Assembly (NCBI GenBank): GCA_017880805.1
Contig: JADGRP010000074.1
Location: forward strand, 1-50,832
Origin: Burkholderiales bacterium
Lineage (GTDB): Bacteria > Pseudomonadota > Gammaproteobacteria > Burkholderiales > Casimicrobiaceae
DNA length: 50,832 nucleotides
Reading direction: 5' to 3'
Positions 39,702-50,832 of the stretch are shown here, piece by piece. Every line of letters begins with the position of its first letter. Within the stretch, counting starts at the first letter, position 1. The notes below the pieces were generated by a model. The model made no database searches. It had not been told where the DNA came from and saw nothing but the letters and a program-made list of their open reading frames with translations. The position numbers and the translations under genes were made by a program.

Positions 39702-40739
39702 ATGAACGCCACGATCCCCTCGACTCTCGAGTTTCCATTTCCGGCGCCGCCGCCTCGCGGAGAGGCGCGCGAGGTCGCGCCAGGCATCTTGTGGCTGCGC
39801 ATGCCGCTGCCGTTCGCGCTCGATCACATCAACCTTTGGCTGCTGGCCGACGGCGACGGCTGGACGCAAATCGACTGCGGCTACGGCGATGCGCCCACGC
39901 GCGCCCTGTGGAACTCTCACTTTTCGACGACGCTAGGCGATCGCCCGCTAACGCGCGTGCTTGCGACCCACTACCATCCGGATCACCTCGGCAACGCAGC
40001 CTGGCTGAGCGAGCGCTTTGGGTGCGCTATCGCGATGCCTCAGTCTGAATACCTGACCGCGCATGCGGTCGCCAACGGGCATAGCGGCTATGGAGTCGCC
40101 GCAATCTCCGGGCTGTTTCGCGCTCATGGCATGACCGCCGAGCACCTCGCGGCGCTCGAAAGGCGAGGCAACCAATATCGGCGCGGCGTTCCCGAGCTGC
40201 CCATTTCTTTTCTGCGAATCCTGGCCCACGACGAAATCTCCATCGGACTCAACCGCTGGCGGGTCATTCCCGGCCACGGGCATTCTCCTGAACACGCTTC
40301 CCTCAATTGCATATCGATGAACGTCTGCATTTCCGGCGACATGCTACTGCCCAGGATCAGCACCAATGTCAGCGTCTGGCCGGTCGAGCCCGACGGCGAT
40401 CCGCTGGCGCGGTTTCTCGATTCGCTGGGAGCGTTTGCCGACCTCGCGCCAGATACGCTCATCCTTCCGTCGCACGGTCTGCCCTTTGTCGGCGCACGTA
40501 CGCGCGTCGATCAGCTGCGCGCGCATCATGAAGCGCGTTTGGCCGAGCTGGTTGCCGCGGCGGATGAGCCACACTCGGCAGCCGAATTCGTCCCAGTGCT
40601 CTTCCACCGTGAGCTCGATTTGCAGCAGCGCTTTTTCGCGATGGGCGAGGCGATCGCCCACCTCAACCATCTCTGGCATGCGGGACGGCTCGCGCGACAT
40701 GTCGCTAGTGACGGCACGATCCGTTTTGTGCGACCCTAA
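39702..40739 (+). CDS. MBL-fold metallo-hydrolase
   Basis: THYHPDHLGNAAWLSERFG; VIPGHGHSPEHASLNC; ILPSHGLPF. Start at 39702 or 39585 not resolved. Confidence 0.88.
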   Translation: MNATIPSTLEFPFPAPPPRGEAREVAPGILWLRMPLPFALDHINLWLLADGDGWTQIDCGYGDAPTRALWNSHFSTTLGDRPLTRVLATHYHPDHLGNAAWLSERFGCAIAMPQSEYLTAHAVANGHSGYGVAAISGLFRAHGMTAEHLAALERRGNQYRRGVPELPISFLRILAHDEISIGLNRWRVIPGHGHSPEHASLNCISMNVCISGDMLLPRISTNVSVWPVEPDGDPLARFLDSLGAFADLAPDTLILPSHGLPFVGARTRVDQLRAHHEARLAELVAAADEPHSAAEFVPVLFHRELDLQQRFFAMGEAIAHLNHLWHAGRLARHVASDGTIRFVRP

Positions 40740-40794
40740 CTACCCGACCAAGCACCCCAATCCAGCATCGACCAACGACAATCAAGGCCTTCGA

Positions 40795-42615
40795 ATGTCC
40801 GCTCCTGAGACCGCTCTTTCCGACAAATACAACTACGATCCGATAGCACTTACCGAATCCTTTGCCATCGCCGCCGACAAGAGCGCCAAGCTCCTCGGTG
40901 ATTTTCTGTCGCGGCGGGCGATCGGCGGGCCTTCGATGGCCACCGACGAGTTCGGCCTGACCAAGGCTTTCCTCGAGGTCGCGGCCAAAATGCTGTCGAA
41001 TCCCTATCGCCTGGCCGAGACACAGATGAACCTCTGGTGGGATTACTCGGCGCTCTGGCAGGCGTCGATGCTCAAGCTTATGGGCCAGTCTCCGGCCCCG
41101 GTCGCCGAGCCCGCCAAGAGCGACAAGCGATTTCGCCACGAAGACTGGCAAGAGCATTTCCTGTTCGACTACGTGAAGCAGTCCTACTTGCTCACCGCGC
41201 GCTGGCTGCACGACGCGGTCGCCAACGTCGAAGGCCTGGACGAGCGAACCCAGAAAAAGGTCGAATTCTTTACCCGTCAATATATCGATGCGGTCGCTCC
41301 CTCGAATTTCGCGCTTACCAATCCGGAGGTGTTCCGCGAAACGATTTCCACGGGCGGGCAGAACCTGGTCAAGGGCCTCAACAACCTGCTCGACGACATC
41401 GAGCGCGGCCAAGGCAAGCTCAGAATTTCGATGACCGACAGCAAGGCCTTCGAGCTCGGCGTCAACATAGCAACAACGCCGGGCAAGGTCGTGTTCCAGA
41501 ACGAGCTCATGCAACTCATACAGTACGAGCCGGCGACAAAAAAAGTCTACAAACGACCGCTGTTGATCATTCCGCCGTGGATCAACAAGTATTACATCCT
41601 CGACCTGCGTGAAAAGAATTCGCTCATCAAATGGTGTCTCGAGCACGGCCTGACAGTATTCGTCATTTCATGGGTCAATCCCGACGAGCGCCTGGCCGGC
41701 AAGGACTTCGTCGACTACATGCTCGAAGGCCCGCTTGCCGCCATCGATGCCATGGAGAAGGCGACCGGCGAAAAAGACATCAACGCGCTTGGATATTGCC
41801 TCGGCGGAACGCTTTTGGCCGCGACGCTGGCCCATCTCGCCGCAAGGAAGGAGCCGCGCATCGCCAGCGCGAGCTTCATGGCCTCGCTCATCGACTTCAC
41901 CGGCGCGGGCGAGCTGGACGTATTCATCGACGAGGAACAGGTCCAGGCGCTCGAGAAGCGCATGGAGGATCGTGGCTTTCTCGAGGGATCGGCAATGGCG
42001 AACACGTTCAACATGCTGCGCAGCAACGACCTGATATGGTCGTTCGTCATCAATAACTACCTCATGGGGCGGGACCCGTTTCCATTTGACCTTCTGCACT
42101 GGAACTGCGACTCGACGCGGATGCCCGCGAAAATGCACAGCTTCTATTTGCGCAACATGTACATGAAAAACGCGCTCAAGACTCCGGGCGGGATTACTCT
42201 TGCGGACACGCCCATCGACATCGGAAAGGTCACGGTTCCGACGTATTTCGTTTCGGCGATAGAGGACCACATCGCGCCGTGGAAGACCACGTATGCCGGG
42301 CCGCGGCTCCTCGGCGGCAAGTCGCGCTTCGTCCTCTCAGGGTCCGGCCACATCGCCGGAATGATCAATCCGCCGTCGGCCAAGAAATACGGCTACTGGA
42401 CCAACGAAGCGCAGCCTGACGATCCCGAGCAATGGCTCAAAGGCGCCAAGCAACACGAAGGCTCGTGGTGGGAGGACTGGCTTGCCTGGCTCGGCCCGAA
42501 GCTGGGGACCAAAGTAACTGCAAGAGAACCGGGCAAGGGCGCGGGCAAGTCAAAGCTCAACGTGATCGAATCGGCACCGGGCAGCTATGCACGGCTGCGC
42601 ACCGATACGGCGTGA
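40795..42615 (+). CDS. phaC: Class I poly(3-hydroxyalkanoate) synthase
   Basis: QNELMQLIQYEPATKKVYKRPLLIIPPWINKYYILDLREKNSLIKWCLEHGLTVFVISWVNPDE; lipase-like box GYCLGGT; SGSGHIAGMINPP. Confidence 0.95.
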   Translation: MSAPETALSDKYNYDPIALTESFAIAADKSAKLLGDFLSRRAIGGPSMATDEFGLTKAFLEVAAKMLSNPYRLAETQMNLWWDYSALWQASMLKLMGQSPAPVAEPAKSDKRFRHEDWQEHFLFDYVKQSYLLTARWLHDAVANVEGLDERTQKKVEFFTRQYIDAVAPSNFALTNPEVFRETISTGGQNLVKGLNNLLDDIERGQGKLRISMTDSKAFELGVNIATTPGKVVFQNELMQLIQYEPATKKVYKRPLLIIPPWINKYYILDLREKNSLIKWCLEHGLTVFVISWVNPDERLAGKDFVDYMLEGPLAAIDAMEKATGEKDINALGYCLGGTLLAATLAHLAARKEPRIASASFMASLIDFTGAGELDVFIDEEQVQALEKRMEDRGFLEGSAMANTFNMLRSNDLIWSFVINNYLMGRDPFPFDLLHWNCDSTRMPAKMHSFYLRNMYMKNALKTPGGITLADTPIDIGKVTVPTYFVSAIEDHIAPWKTTYAGPRLLGGKSRFVLSGSGHIAGMINPPSAKKYGYWTNEAQPDDPEQWLKGAKQHEGSWWEDWLAWLGPKLGTKVTAREPGKGAGKSKLNVIESAPGSYARLRTDTA

Positions 42616-42677
42616 CCCGATTTTGCATTACAATGCACGCCAAATCATTCCAATAATTCACACACGAGGAGAAGTTC

Positions 42678-44489
42678 ATGCGATCGATGAAGCGGACGCT
42701 GCTGACGACAGCGCTGGCAGCCGGCCTCGGATTGGCACACGGATCGGCATCGGCGCAATTCAATCAGTTTTATTTCCTGGGTGACAGCCTTACCGACGCC
42801 GGCGTCTATGGCGCGCGATTCACGGTCAACCCCGGCCTGGTCTGGGCACAGGATCTCGGCAGCCGTTACGGGCTGACCGTAACGCCATCGACGCAGGGTG
42901 GTGTCGACTACGCGCAAGGCGGCGCGCGCGTAACTCAGCCGTCGCCCCTGATCCCAACCGGCGCGCCGCAACGCTCGCTGTCGGTTCAGATCGACGAGTT
43001 GCTGCACGCAACACCGGCCCTCAATCCCAACGCGGTCTACACCGTCTGGATCGGCGCCAACGACATCTTCGTCAACGTTTCCGCGGCGGGCGCGGGCCTG
43101 ATCACTGCCGCCCAGGTGCAGGCGAACATCACTACCGCCGCCACTGACACGCTGGCGCAAATCGCGCGGCTGCGCGACGCCGGAGCGAAGCGGATCATGG
43201 TGTTCAATCTTCCGGACATCGGCCAGACACCGCTCGGGAAGTCGACGCCGACCGCGCCATTCTCGGCGCTTTCCGGCCTGTTCAATTCGACGCTGCAGGC
43301 CGGACTTGCCTCGCTGCACGTCGACATCATTCCGATGAACATGTTCGGGCTGTTCAACGAAGTCATCGCCAATCCGGCGTCGTTCGGATTGACCAACGTG
43401 ACCATCCCGGCGTGCACCACGCCGAGCTCGCTCAACTGCACGACGGCAACCCTGGTCGCGCCCAATGCCGGGCAGACGTTTGCCTTCGCCGACGGCGTGC
43501 ATCCGACGCCGGCGGGTCATCAGATCATTTCCGACTACGCGGCCGCGATCATCGAAGCACCGCAAAAAATCGGTCTCCTCGGTGAAGCGCCGCTGCAGGT
43601 CGAGCAAGCCAACTTCCGCGCCATCGACGATCGGATGTGGTCGGGGCTCAATACCCCGCGTCCACAGAATAGATTCGACGCATACGCAGTGTACGACTAC
43701 GGTAACTTCGATCACAGCGACAACACCGGTGGCGGTGACAATCGGCTGAACAGCATCGTCGCGGGCGTGGACATGAAAATTTCCGACCAGATGCTCGCGG
43801 GAGTCGCATTCGGCTACACCGAAGACAAGGCATCGTTCGGCAACAATGGCGGCGGGTTCACGCTCAACGAAGCGACCATGACCGGCTACGTGGGTTACGG
43901 TTCAGGACCGTGGTACGTCGGCGCAAGCGCCGGCGCCGGCGATCTGGATTTCCGCAATATTCGCCGCAACTTTGCGCTCGGCCTGGGCAGCCGCACCGAA
44001 AACGGCGATACGCGCGGGACACACGTGATGGGGCGTATTTTTGGCGGGTACTGGTTCAATACTGCCGGGGGATGGATCCACGGCCCATTCGCCCGGCTGA
44101 CCTATCAGGAAGCCAGGGTCTATGCATGGTCCGAGACGGGGACGAGCAGCAGCGCAATGACATTCGGCAGCCAGCGGCGCGATTCGCTCATGTCAAGCCT
44201 GGGCTGGCAGGTGAGCGGCAACATCGGCTCGCTGCGACCGTTCGGGCGCGTTACCTGGGAAAAGGACTACAACAACGACGACCGGAGCGTACGCGGCGGT
44301 CTCGTCTCGATGCCCGGGACCTTTGCGATTCCCGTGTTCAGGGCTGACGACAACTATGTCCTGTTCAACCTCGGCGCCAGCGCCGATCTGGGCAGCAACC
44401 TGGTTGGGTTCGTCAGCGTCAGCGCGACCGCCAACAAGGATGACGGCAACTATCAGGCGGTGACCGTGGGCGTCCGCATGCCGCTGTAG
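42678..44489 (+). CDS. Autotransporter-domain SGNH/GDSL esterase
   Basis: Signal peptide; QFYFLGDSLTDAGVYG; YTVWIGANDIFVNV; FADGVHPTPAGHQIISDY; C-terminal beta-barrel ending in VTVGVRMPL. Confidence 0.92.
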   Translation: MRSMKRTLLTTALAAGLGLAHGSASAQFNQFYFLGDSLTDAGVYGARFTVNPGLVWAQDLGSRYGLTVTPSTQGGVDYAQGGARVTQPSPLIPTGAPQRSLSVQIDELLHATPALNPNAVYTVWIGANDIFVNVSAAGAGLITAAQVQANITTAATDTLAQIARLRDAGAKRIMVFNLPDIGQTPLGKSTPTAPFSALSGLFNSTLQAGLASLHVDIIPMNMFGLFNEVIANPASFGLTNVTIPACTTPSSLNCTTATLVAPNAGQTFAFADGVHPTPAGHQIISDYAAAIIEAPQKIGLLGEAPLQVEQANFRAIDDRMWSGLNTPRPQNRFDAYAVYDYGNFDHSDNTGGGDNRLNSIVAGVDMKISDQMLAGVAFGYTEDKASFGNNGGGFTLNEATMTGYVGYGSGPWYVGASAGAGDLDFRNIRRNFALGLGSRTENGDTRGTHVMGRIFGGYWFNTAGGWIHGPFARLTYQEARVYAWSETGTSSSAMTFGSQRRDSLMSSLGWQVSGNIGSLRPFGRVTWEKDYNNDDRSVRGGLVSMPGTFAIPVFRADDNYVLFNLGASADLGSNLVGFVSVSATANKDDGNYQAVTVGVRMPL

Positions 44490-44506
44490 CGCCGGCTCCC
44501 ACCGGG

Positions 44507-44535
44507 AAAAAGCCGCGCGAATGCGCGGCTTTTTC
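44507..44535 (+). terminator. Rho-independent terminator after the esterase
   Basis: aaaaAGCCGCGC-gaat-GCGCGGCTttttc. Confidence 0.88.
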
Positions 44536-44580
44536 ATTGGCTCGCTGCCATAGGGATCAGGTCCGCGATCAGGTCTCCGA

Positions 44581-45345
44581 TCAGCCCTGCCCGGTTCGGG
44601 GCTTTCGCGGCGCGCGCGCAAACGCCCAGTCATAGACTGGCCGCGGAAGTGCTCGCAGCACACGGCCCAACCACGCCATCTGCCACGGGAATACATAGAA
44701 CCGGCGCCCGCGACTGATCGCGCGCACGATTAGCCGCGCCGCCTCGTCGGCGGACAGCAGAAAGGGCATGGGATAAGGATTTTTTTCGGTCATCGGCGTC
44801 GCAATGTATCCAGGACAGAGTGTGATCACGTCGACGCTGGAGCCAGCAAGCTCGACGCGCAGGCTTTCGAGATAACTGATCGCCGCGGCCTTCGACGCGG
44901 AGTAGGCCCCAGAACCTGGCAGGCCCCGAAATCCAGCGACGCTGGCCACGCCGACCAACTTGCCGCGTTTCTCGGCGACGAGCGCTGACAAGAACGGCTG
45001 GAAAGTATGCACCATGCCCAGCACGTTCGTGTCCAGCACGGTACGAAACGCGTCGTTGTCGTCCTGGTGGGCGGTCAATGTGCCGATCGACACTCCGGCG
45101 TTGGCCACAACGATGTCCGGCGTCCCGTAGCGCGCGATAAAATCGTTGGCCGCCGCGCGAAGCGAGGAGGCATCCCGGACGTCTCCGGCATACACCGAGC
45201 AAGTTGCGGGTGCCAATGCCCCAGCCAGTTGTTGAAGCGAATCGACGCGTCTCGCATAGAGCCCTAGTACTGCGCCCTGAGCCGCGTAGCGGCGCGCCAG
45301 CGCCGAGCCGAGACCGGAGGAGGCGCCGGTCAGGAAGACTTTCAC
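44581..45345 (-). CDS. SDR family oxidoreductase
   Basis: MKVFLTGASSGLGSALARRYAAQGAVLGLYARRVDSLQQL...VVANAGVSIG; AYSASKAAAISYLESLRVELAG. Confidence 0.9.
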   Translation of the reverse strand: MKVFLTGASSGLGSALARRYAAQGAVLGLYARRVDSLQQLAGALAPATCSVYAGDVRDASSLRAAANDFIARYGTPDIVVANAGVSIGTLTAHQDDNDAFRTVLDTNVLGMVHTFQPFLSALVAEKRGKLVGVASVAGFRGLPGSGAYSASKAAAISYLESLRVELAGSSVDVITLCPGYIATPMTEKNPYPMPFLLSADEAARLIVRAISRGRRFYVFPWQMAWLGRVLRALPRPVYDWAFARAPRKPRTGQG

Positions 45346-45396
45346 CGGCGGCAGCGGTGCCTGGCTACGAGCGTGGCGCGCAGGAACTTGTCAGCA

Positions 45397-46032
45397 TCAG
45401 CCGCGTTCGGCACGCGCTTTCGCGATCAACGCATCGAGGGCCGCCGGTACGGCTGCATGCCCGCCGCTGAGAGCGGACGAAGAGGTCGTGAATTTGCCGT
45501 CGACGATCATCGTCGGCACCGCCTGGACGTTGTACTCCTGGGCGAGAACCTTCGCGCGCTTGAGTTTGCTGTCGATGCCGAAGGAACCATAGATCTCGGC
45601 GACCTTGGCACGATCGAGTCCTTTACCGGCCGCCCAGTCCAAAAACGACTTGTCCTGGTAAAGAGGCAGGTTGGAAACGTGGATCGCCTTGAACACCTCC
45701 GGCGACAGGCGCTGGCCCTCTCCCATCGCCTCCAGCGTGTAATAGACCTTGGCCAGCGCTATCCACTGGTTCTGGAACGTCACCGGCACGCGCACGAACT
45801 GGACGTCGGCAGGCGTCGTTTTGATCCAGTTCTGCAAGAAGGGCTCGAGATCGTTGCAGTGCGGGCAGCCATAGGAAAAGAACTCGATGACCTCGATCTT
45901 CTTTCCTTTTTCCGCGGGCTGCACGTTTTTGAGCCGCGTGTACTGCTTACCCTCGACCATGTCGATCGCGCTCGCGCTGGAGAACGCCAGCACCGCGAGC
46001 GCGCCGACAACAACCATGGCAAATCTTTTCAT
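45397..46032 (-). CDS. dsbA: Thiol:disulfide interchange protein DsbA
   Basis: Signal peptide MKRFAMVVVGALAVLAFSSASA; IEVIEFFSYGCPHCNDLEPFL (CPHC active site); VQAVPTMIVDGKF. Confidence 0.92.
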   Translation of the reverse strand: MKRFAMVVVGALAVLAFSSASAIDMVEGKQYTRLKNVQPAEKGKKIEVIEFFSYGCPHCNDLEPFLQNWIKTTPADVQFVRVPVTFQNQWIALAKVYYTLEAMGEGQRLSPEVFKAIHVSNLPLYQDKSFLDWAAGKGLDRAKVAEIYGSFGIDSKLKRAKVLAQEYNVQAVPTMIVDGKFTTSSSALSGGHAAVPAALDALIAKARAERG

Positions 46033-46131
46033 TCTTGCTCCTGCAAAGTGGCGTGGATACTCAACGCCCATTGGGCCGTGCCCGCCGACTGTAGTTCCCC
46101 TTAGTTTCCGTTTGAGGCAGAACTCGAGTTT

Positions 46132-46686
46132 TTAGGGATTCTTGATCACCGCAACGTCGAACCCGCTTTTGCCGAGATCAGCTTTGATGCGATTGAGCTC
46201 GTCGGTATTATCGTAGGGACCGAGACGGACCCGGTAGCGCACCGACTTGTCGGGAAGCGTAGCCGTTTGCACCGACGTTTCCCACCCCGAAAGCGCGAGC
46301 CGGGCCTTGAGGTTTTCCGCGTCTGTTTCGTTGGCAAAAGCCCCTGCCTGGAGCCATAAGCGATCGACGGGCTTGGTCTGCGTTTCCGGTGCCTTGGGGA
46401 CTTTGGCCTCTTCGGCACCAGGCAGAATCTTGTAGAAGTCAAAGCGCGGCTTTTCCGGTGTTGACGTCGCCGGAACGGTTTCGGGCTTGCCGCTGCGAAC
46501 GATCTCCTTTTGCACGCCCGGCGCGACGGGAGCGCCGGTCAGCCCGGACTTGCCGAGCATATAAGCGATCACCGCGGCAACGGCGAGTCCCAATACCAGG
46601 CCCACGAAGATGCCGAGCAAGGTGCCGCCATGCATCGCGCCTCGTGTGCCACTGCCGGTGGATTGCCATCGATACCGGTCGTTCAT
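46132..46686 (-). CDS. SPOR domain-containing membrane protein
   Basis: N-terminal TM GGTLLGIFVGLVLGLAVAAVIAYMLG; C-terminal SPOR WLQAGAFANETDAENLKARLALSGWETSVQ...YRVRLGPYDNTDELNRIKADLGKSGFDVAVIK. Confidence 0.9.
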   Translation of the reverse strand: MNDRYRWQSTGSGTRGAMHGGTLLGIFVGLVLGLAVAAVIAYMLGKSGLTGAPVAPGVQKEIVRSGKPETVPATSTPEKPRFDFYKILPGAEEAKVPKAPETQTKPVDRLWLQAGAFANETDAENLKARLALSGWETSVQTATLPDKSVRYRVRLGPYDNTDELNRIKADLGKSGFDVAVIKNP

Positions 46687-46700
46687 GTTGTTTTCTTCAA

Positions 46701-48353
46701 TCACATTCTCACTGGAGCGTTTACTCCCAAGACCGCGAGCCCGTTGCGAACAACCTGCCCGGTTGCGACCACCAGCGCGAGGCGCGCCTGGCGCAACGCA
46801 TCGTCGTCGACCAGAAACTGCTCGGCATTATAGTAGCTGTGAAATTCCGCCGCCAATTCCTTCAGATAGAAGGTTATGAGGTGCGGCGCCAGCTCTCGGG
46901 CCGCCAGCGCAAGTTCGTCCGGATAGTCTGCGAGACGGCGCAGCAAAGCGATCTCGTACGCACTGGAGAGCGGCGACAGATCCACGTTGCGCATGCGCTC
47001 AGCGGCACCGTCAGGCGAAATTCCCGCCTTTTCCAGCACGCTGCAGACCCGGGCGTGGGCATATTGCACGTAATAGACCGGGTTCTCCTCGCTTTGCGCC
47101 CGCGCGAGATCGATATCGAACGTCAGCTGCGAATCGGACTTGCGCAGCAGGAAGAAAAAACGAACTGCGTCGCGACCGACTTCGTCGATGAGCTCGCGAA
47201 GCGTCAGCGAGGTGCCGGCGCGCTTGCTCAGCTTGACTTCTTCGCCGCCGCGCATCACCAGGACCATCTGGTGCAGCACGTAATCGGGATAGCCTGCAGG
47301 AATGCCCATGTCGAGTGCCTGCAATCCCGCGCGGACGCGCGAAAGCGAGCCGCCGTGATCGGCGCCGAGCTCGGTGATTGCGCGTCCGAAGCCGCGCTCC
47401 CACTTGGTCACGTGATAGGCGATGTCGGGAACAAAATAGGTGTAGCTCCCGTCGGACTTGCGCATCACCCGATCCTTGTCGTCGCCATAGTCTGTTGTCT
47501 TGAGCCACAGCGCGCCGTCTTGTTCGTACGCTCTCCCCGCCGCGATCAGCGCCCGGACCGTCTTCTCGACCAGGCCGTCGGAATAAAGCGATGATTCCAG
47601 GAAATACTGGTCGAAGCGGACGCCGAAGGCCGAGAGGTCGGCGTCCTGTTCGCGGCGCATTACGGCCACGGCGAACCTCCGGATCGCATCCAAGTCGTCC
47701 CCCGCGCCATCGTGTGGATACTCCGCGACGTAAGCGCGCGCGATCTCGCGCACGTACTCCCCCTGGTACCCGTCGGCGGGAAACGACGCGTTTGCGCCCG
47801 CCACTTCGCGCACGCGGGCCTGCACCGAAAGCGCGAGATTGGCGATCTGCGCGCCGGCATCGTTGTAATAGTATTCGCGATGCACGCGATAGCCCTGCGA
47901 TTCCACCAATCGCGCAATTGCATCGCCGACCGCCGCGCCGCGTCCATGGCCCACGTGCAGCGGACCGGTCGGATTCGCGGACACGAATTCGACGATTGCC
48001 CTGGCTCCCTGCGCCGTCGCGACCGATCCGAATGCGTCGCGCTGATCGAGTATCCGCGCAATCACCTCGTGGCGCGCAGTGTCAGAGAGAAACAGGTTGA
48101 TGAATCCCGCGCCCGCTATTTCAATCCGCTCAACCCACGGTGAGGGCTCGAGCACCTTGATCAGCGCCGCTGCCAGCTCACGTGGATTGCGCTTGAGTGC
48201 CTTGGCCAGCTGCAGCGCGACGTTGCTCGAATAGTCGCCGTACTGCGGCTGTTTCGGACGCTCGAGTGCGATCGCCTGCGGGGCGTGTCCGGGAGCGACG
48301 CGCGCAAGGCCGGCGGACAGCCATTCTGCGAGCTGTGACTTGAGGTCCGTCAA
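46701..48353 (-). CDS. argS: Arginine-tRNA ligase
   Basis: [93 protein letters not shown] start at 48353 inferred. Confidence 0.94.
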   Translation of the reverse strand: MTDLKSQLAEWLSAGLARVAPGHAPQAIALERPKQPQYGDYSSNVALQLAKALKRNPRELAAALIKVLEPSPWVERIEIAGAGFINLFLSDTARHEVIARILDQRDAFGSVATAQGARAIVEFVSANPTGPLHVGHGRGAAVGDAIARLVESQGYRVHREYYYNDAGAQIANLALSVQARVREVAGANASFPADGYQGEYVREIARAYVAEYPHDGAGDDLDAIRRFAVAVMRREQDADLSAFGVRFDQYFLESSLYSDGLVEKTVRALIAAGRAYEQDGALWLKTTDYGDDKDRVMRKSDGSYTYFVPDIAYHVTKWERGFGRAITELGADHGGSLSRVRAGLQALDMGIPAGYPDYVLHQMVLVMRGGEEVKLSKRAGTSLTLRELIDEVGRDAVRFFFLLRKSDSQLTFDIDLARAQSEENPVYYVQYAHARVCSVLEKAGISPDGAAERMRNVDLSPLSSAYEIALLRRLADYPDELALAARELAPHLITFYLKELAAEFHSYYNAEQFLVDDDALRQARLALVVATGQVVRNGLAVLGVNAPVRM

Positions 48354-48429
48354 GGGATTCGCCGCGACCTGCAGCGTTCGACAAAGCGTCGGATTATAAC
48401 GCGCCTCGAGCGATGAGCCTCGATCGCCT

Positions 48430-50619
48430 TCATGCAAAACTGAGTGGATCGACGTCGATGCTCCAGCGGACGCGCCGCTGCCCCAACTGCTCGAGCTCTG
48501 CGCGCCAGAGAGGAAGAAAGGCCTGCAACGAGCGCCGATCATTGCTTTGAACGAGTACCTGGCCGCGCTCCATCCCGGCGCGCCGCGCGAGCCCGGCAGG
48601 CACCGGCGGATAGAGCTCGCATCGACATGCGTGCGCAGCGATAACGGCGCGGCCGCGCTCCGCGGCTGCGTCCAGAAACGACATCATCGATCCACGCGTT
48701 TTCGCTTCGGCGGCAAGCAATGCAAGATGCGCGAACGGAGGCAGGCCGAGACTTTGGCGCTCGGCGAGCAAGGCTTCAGCGTAACGATCGTAGTCGTGGC
48801 CGATCAGCGCCCTGTACAGCGGGTGATCCGGAAAGTCCGTTTGCAACAGCACCTGACCGGCGAGGGCACCGCGTCCGGCGCGGCCGGCGACCTGTTCGAG
48901 CAGCGCGAAGAGGCGCTCCGTGGCACGAAATTCCGCGCTGTACAGCGCGTTGTCCGCGCCGAGAACGCCGACCAGCGTCATCCTGGGAAAGTCATGCCCC
49001 TTGGCGAGCATTTGCGTGCCTACGAGGATATCGACCTCGCCTGCTTCGATGGCATCGCGCATGATGGCGAATGATCCCTTTCGCCGCGTACTATCTCGAT
49101 CGACGCGCAACACGCGAGCGCCAGGAAAGAGCTCGTTGAGGGCACGCTCGAGCCGCTGTGTTCCGAAGCCCAGGGGAAGCAGATCCTGGTTGCCGCAATC
49201 GGGACACGCTGCCGGCAGCGCAGCGGCGTGGCCGCAGTGGTGACAGCGGAGCATCGCGTCGTCGCGGTGCACAACGAGCCGCGCGCTGCACCGCGGACAC
49301 ATCGCTTTCCAGCCGCACGCCGCGCACAGCAACGACGGCGCGAAGCCGCGGCGGTTGATGAACAGCAACGACTGTTCGTGCTTTGCAATACGCGCCGCGA
49401 TCGCACGTTGCAGCGCCGGCCCGATGCCTTCGATGTTGCCCTGATCCCGGGTCGGCACGAGATGCACGGCGGGCAGCGCGCTATTCGCGGTCGCGCGCTT
49501 CGGCAACTTGAGCCAGCGATAGCGGCCGCGTTTCGCTTGCGCGTAACTCTCGAGCGAAGGCGTAGCGCTGCCGAGGACAATAGGGACGCCCCGCAACTGC
49601 GCCCGAAAAATTGCGACGTCACGTGCGTGATAGCGCACTGCGTCCTGCTGCTTGAACGAGGCATCGTGTTCCTCGTCCACGACTATCAGGCCCAAGCGCG
49701 GCAGCGGCGTGAACACGGCCAGGCGCGTGCCGACCAGAAGCTGTATTTCTCCCCGCGCAGCCGCCAACCAGCGCGTTCGGCGCTCAGCGGCCCCAAGCCG
49801 GCTGTGCAGTGCCGCAACGCGAACGGCGGGTAGCGCAGCCGCGATGCGCTGTTCGAGCTGCGGCGTCAGATTGATCTCCGGCACCAGCAGGAGCGCCTGC
49901 CTGCCCGCATCGATGACTCGCGCGGCGGCTGCCAGATAGACCTCGGTTTTCCCGCTTCCGGTGACTCCCTGCAGCAGCGACGGCCGGAATGCGAAAACTT
50001 CGACAACTGCGGCGTCGAGCGCCGTCTGCTGGTCGGGGTTCAGTGCGGGCACAGGTGATGGGGCGCCGTTGACAATGGCTTCGACGACCGCCTCGACAGA
50101 TCCCTCGCGTCGCCATTTCCCGAACGCCCGCCAGACATTCGCGCCTTGCTTGCGTAATTCGTCGGTGGCGACACCTTCGGCCGCGCTCAGCATACTGATC
50201 GCCTTGCCAAGCGCCGTCCCCTTTTTCGTTGTGTTGTTCGCAAAAGTCGCGTGCCCGGTGAGCGTCAGGCGATATGCGCGCGCCAGCGGTGCCCGACCTC
50301 CATTGTCTTGCGCGAGCGGCGGAAGCATGTGCGCAAGGCACAAGCCGATCGGCTCCTGATAATAGGTCGACACAAAGCTTGCCAATTCGCGAAGATCGCT
50401 CGGAAGGGGCGGGAGATCGGACAACACCTCATCGACCGGCATCAATCGTTCTGGCGCAACTTCGCTGCTTTCGACGACCTCAACGGCCACGCCGTGCATG
50501 CGTCGCCGGCCAAGCCGAACGACGAGCACACTGCCGGGCTCCACTGCCAGTCCCGCGGGCAACCAGTAGTCGAACAACTGATGTGTTGCCACCGGCAACG
50601 CGACGCGAACGATGGCCAC
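48430..50619 (-). CDS. priA: Primosomal replication protein N' (PriA helicase)
   Basis: [23 protein letters not shown] (Walker A), [26 protein letters not shown], Zn-binding [45 protein letters not shown]. Confidence 0.95.
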   Translation of the reverse strand: MAIVRVALPVATHQLFDYWLPAGLAVEPGSVLVVRLGRRRMHGVAVEVVESSEVAPERLMPVDEVLSDLPPLPSDLRELASFVSTYYQEPIGLCLAHMLPPLAQDNGGRAPLARAYRLTLTGHATFANNTTKKGTALGKAISMLSAAEGVATDELRKQGANVWRAFGKWRREGSVEAVVEAIVNGAPSPVPALNPDQQTALDAAVVEVFAFRPSLLQGVTGSGKTEVYLAAAARVIDAGRQALLLVPEINLTPQLEQRIAAALPAVRVAALHSRLGAAERRTRWLAAARGEIQLLVGTRLAVFTPLPRLGLIVVDEEHDASFKQQDAVRYHARDVAIFRAQLRGVPIVLGSATPSLESYAQAKRGRYRWLKLPKRATANSALPAVHLVPTRDQGNIEGIGPALQRAIAARIAKHEQSLLFINRRGFAPSLLCAACGWKAMCPRCSARLVVHRDDAMLRCHHCGHAAALPAACPDCGNQDLLPLGFGTQRLERALNELFPGARVLRVDRDSTRRKGSFAIMRDAIEAGEVDILVGTQMLAKGHDFPRMTLVGVLGADNALYSAEFRATERLFALLEQVAGRAGRGALAGQVLLQTDFPDHPLYRALIGHDYDRYAEALLAERQSLGLPPFAHLALLAAEAKTRGSMMSFLDAAAERGRAVIAAHACRCELYPPVPAGLARRAGMERGQVLVQSNDRRSLQAFLPLWRAELEQLGQRRVRWSIDVDPLSFA

Positions 50620-50832
50620 GGTCAGCGTCGTTCCACGAGCCCGACGCGATCGCGCACGCCGTCGAAAACGGATGCCCTAGTGTTCGGAATCATCACACCA
50701 AGTTCAGAATTGCGCGCCAAGTTGTTATTTTTCCAGCACTCCTCCAACGCGATAACAGCCATGTGGATAAATCTGTGCGTAAGTGAATCGTGGTCGGAGC
50801 GGGTCCCAAGCCAGTTGCTGGCGCACCCCAAA

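Noticed and set aside
40366-40794. 5' extension of the phaC ORF
   Set aside because: Overlaps the MBL-fold gene in another frame; the PhaC-like sequence starts at MSAPETALSDKYNYDP (40795)
50762-50770. Perfect DnaA-box sequence TTATCCACA (minus strand)
   Set aside because: Single isolated 9-mer near priA; no cluster, AT-rich unwinding region or dnaA/dnaN genes to support an origin
50622-50831. 69-aa minus-strand ORF upstream of priA at the right edge
   Set aside because: No recognisable motif, truncated context, likely intergenic; insufficient support

Overview
GC-rich, gene-dense chromosomal window, most consistent with a betaproteobacterium (argB-slmA, slt-epimerase-cca and argS-SPOR-dsbA neighbourhoods). 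All calls come from reading the translations; no database search was run. Left to right it contains: the 3' part of a TPR/O-GlcNAc-transferase-like gene (runs off the left edge), slmA, argB; an LPS/surface-glycan locus (two paralogous GT4 glycosyltransferases, msbA, two heptosyltransferases, an AsnB-type amidotransferase, a WbpM/CapD-type epimerase, a WecA/MraY-type transferase); two paralogous porins flanking coq7; cca, an NAD-epimerase, slt, purE; a long leucine/isovalerate (liu-type) catabolic cluster with a MerR regulator; an MBL hydrolase, phaC and an autotransporter GDSL esterase; an SDR, dsbA, a SPOR protein, argS and priA. No tRNA, rRNA, CRISPR, transposase or prophage was recognised. 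I did not find a clearly undescribed system. The strongest unusual signals are (1) an internally deleted heptosyltransferase remnant in front of the first GT4 gene, implying a duplicated heptosyltransferase-GT4 module around msbA; (2) a 12-bp tandem repeat abutting the msbA GTG start and replacing its Shine-Dalgarno region, downstream of a perfect TATAAT; (3) a perfect 16-bp palindrome within a promoter between the MerR gene and the liu cluster; (4) four cysteines in two pairs in only one of the two porins; and (5) an ~88-bp REP-like inverted repeat after purE, where purK is often found.
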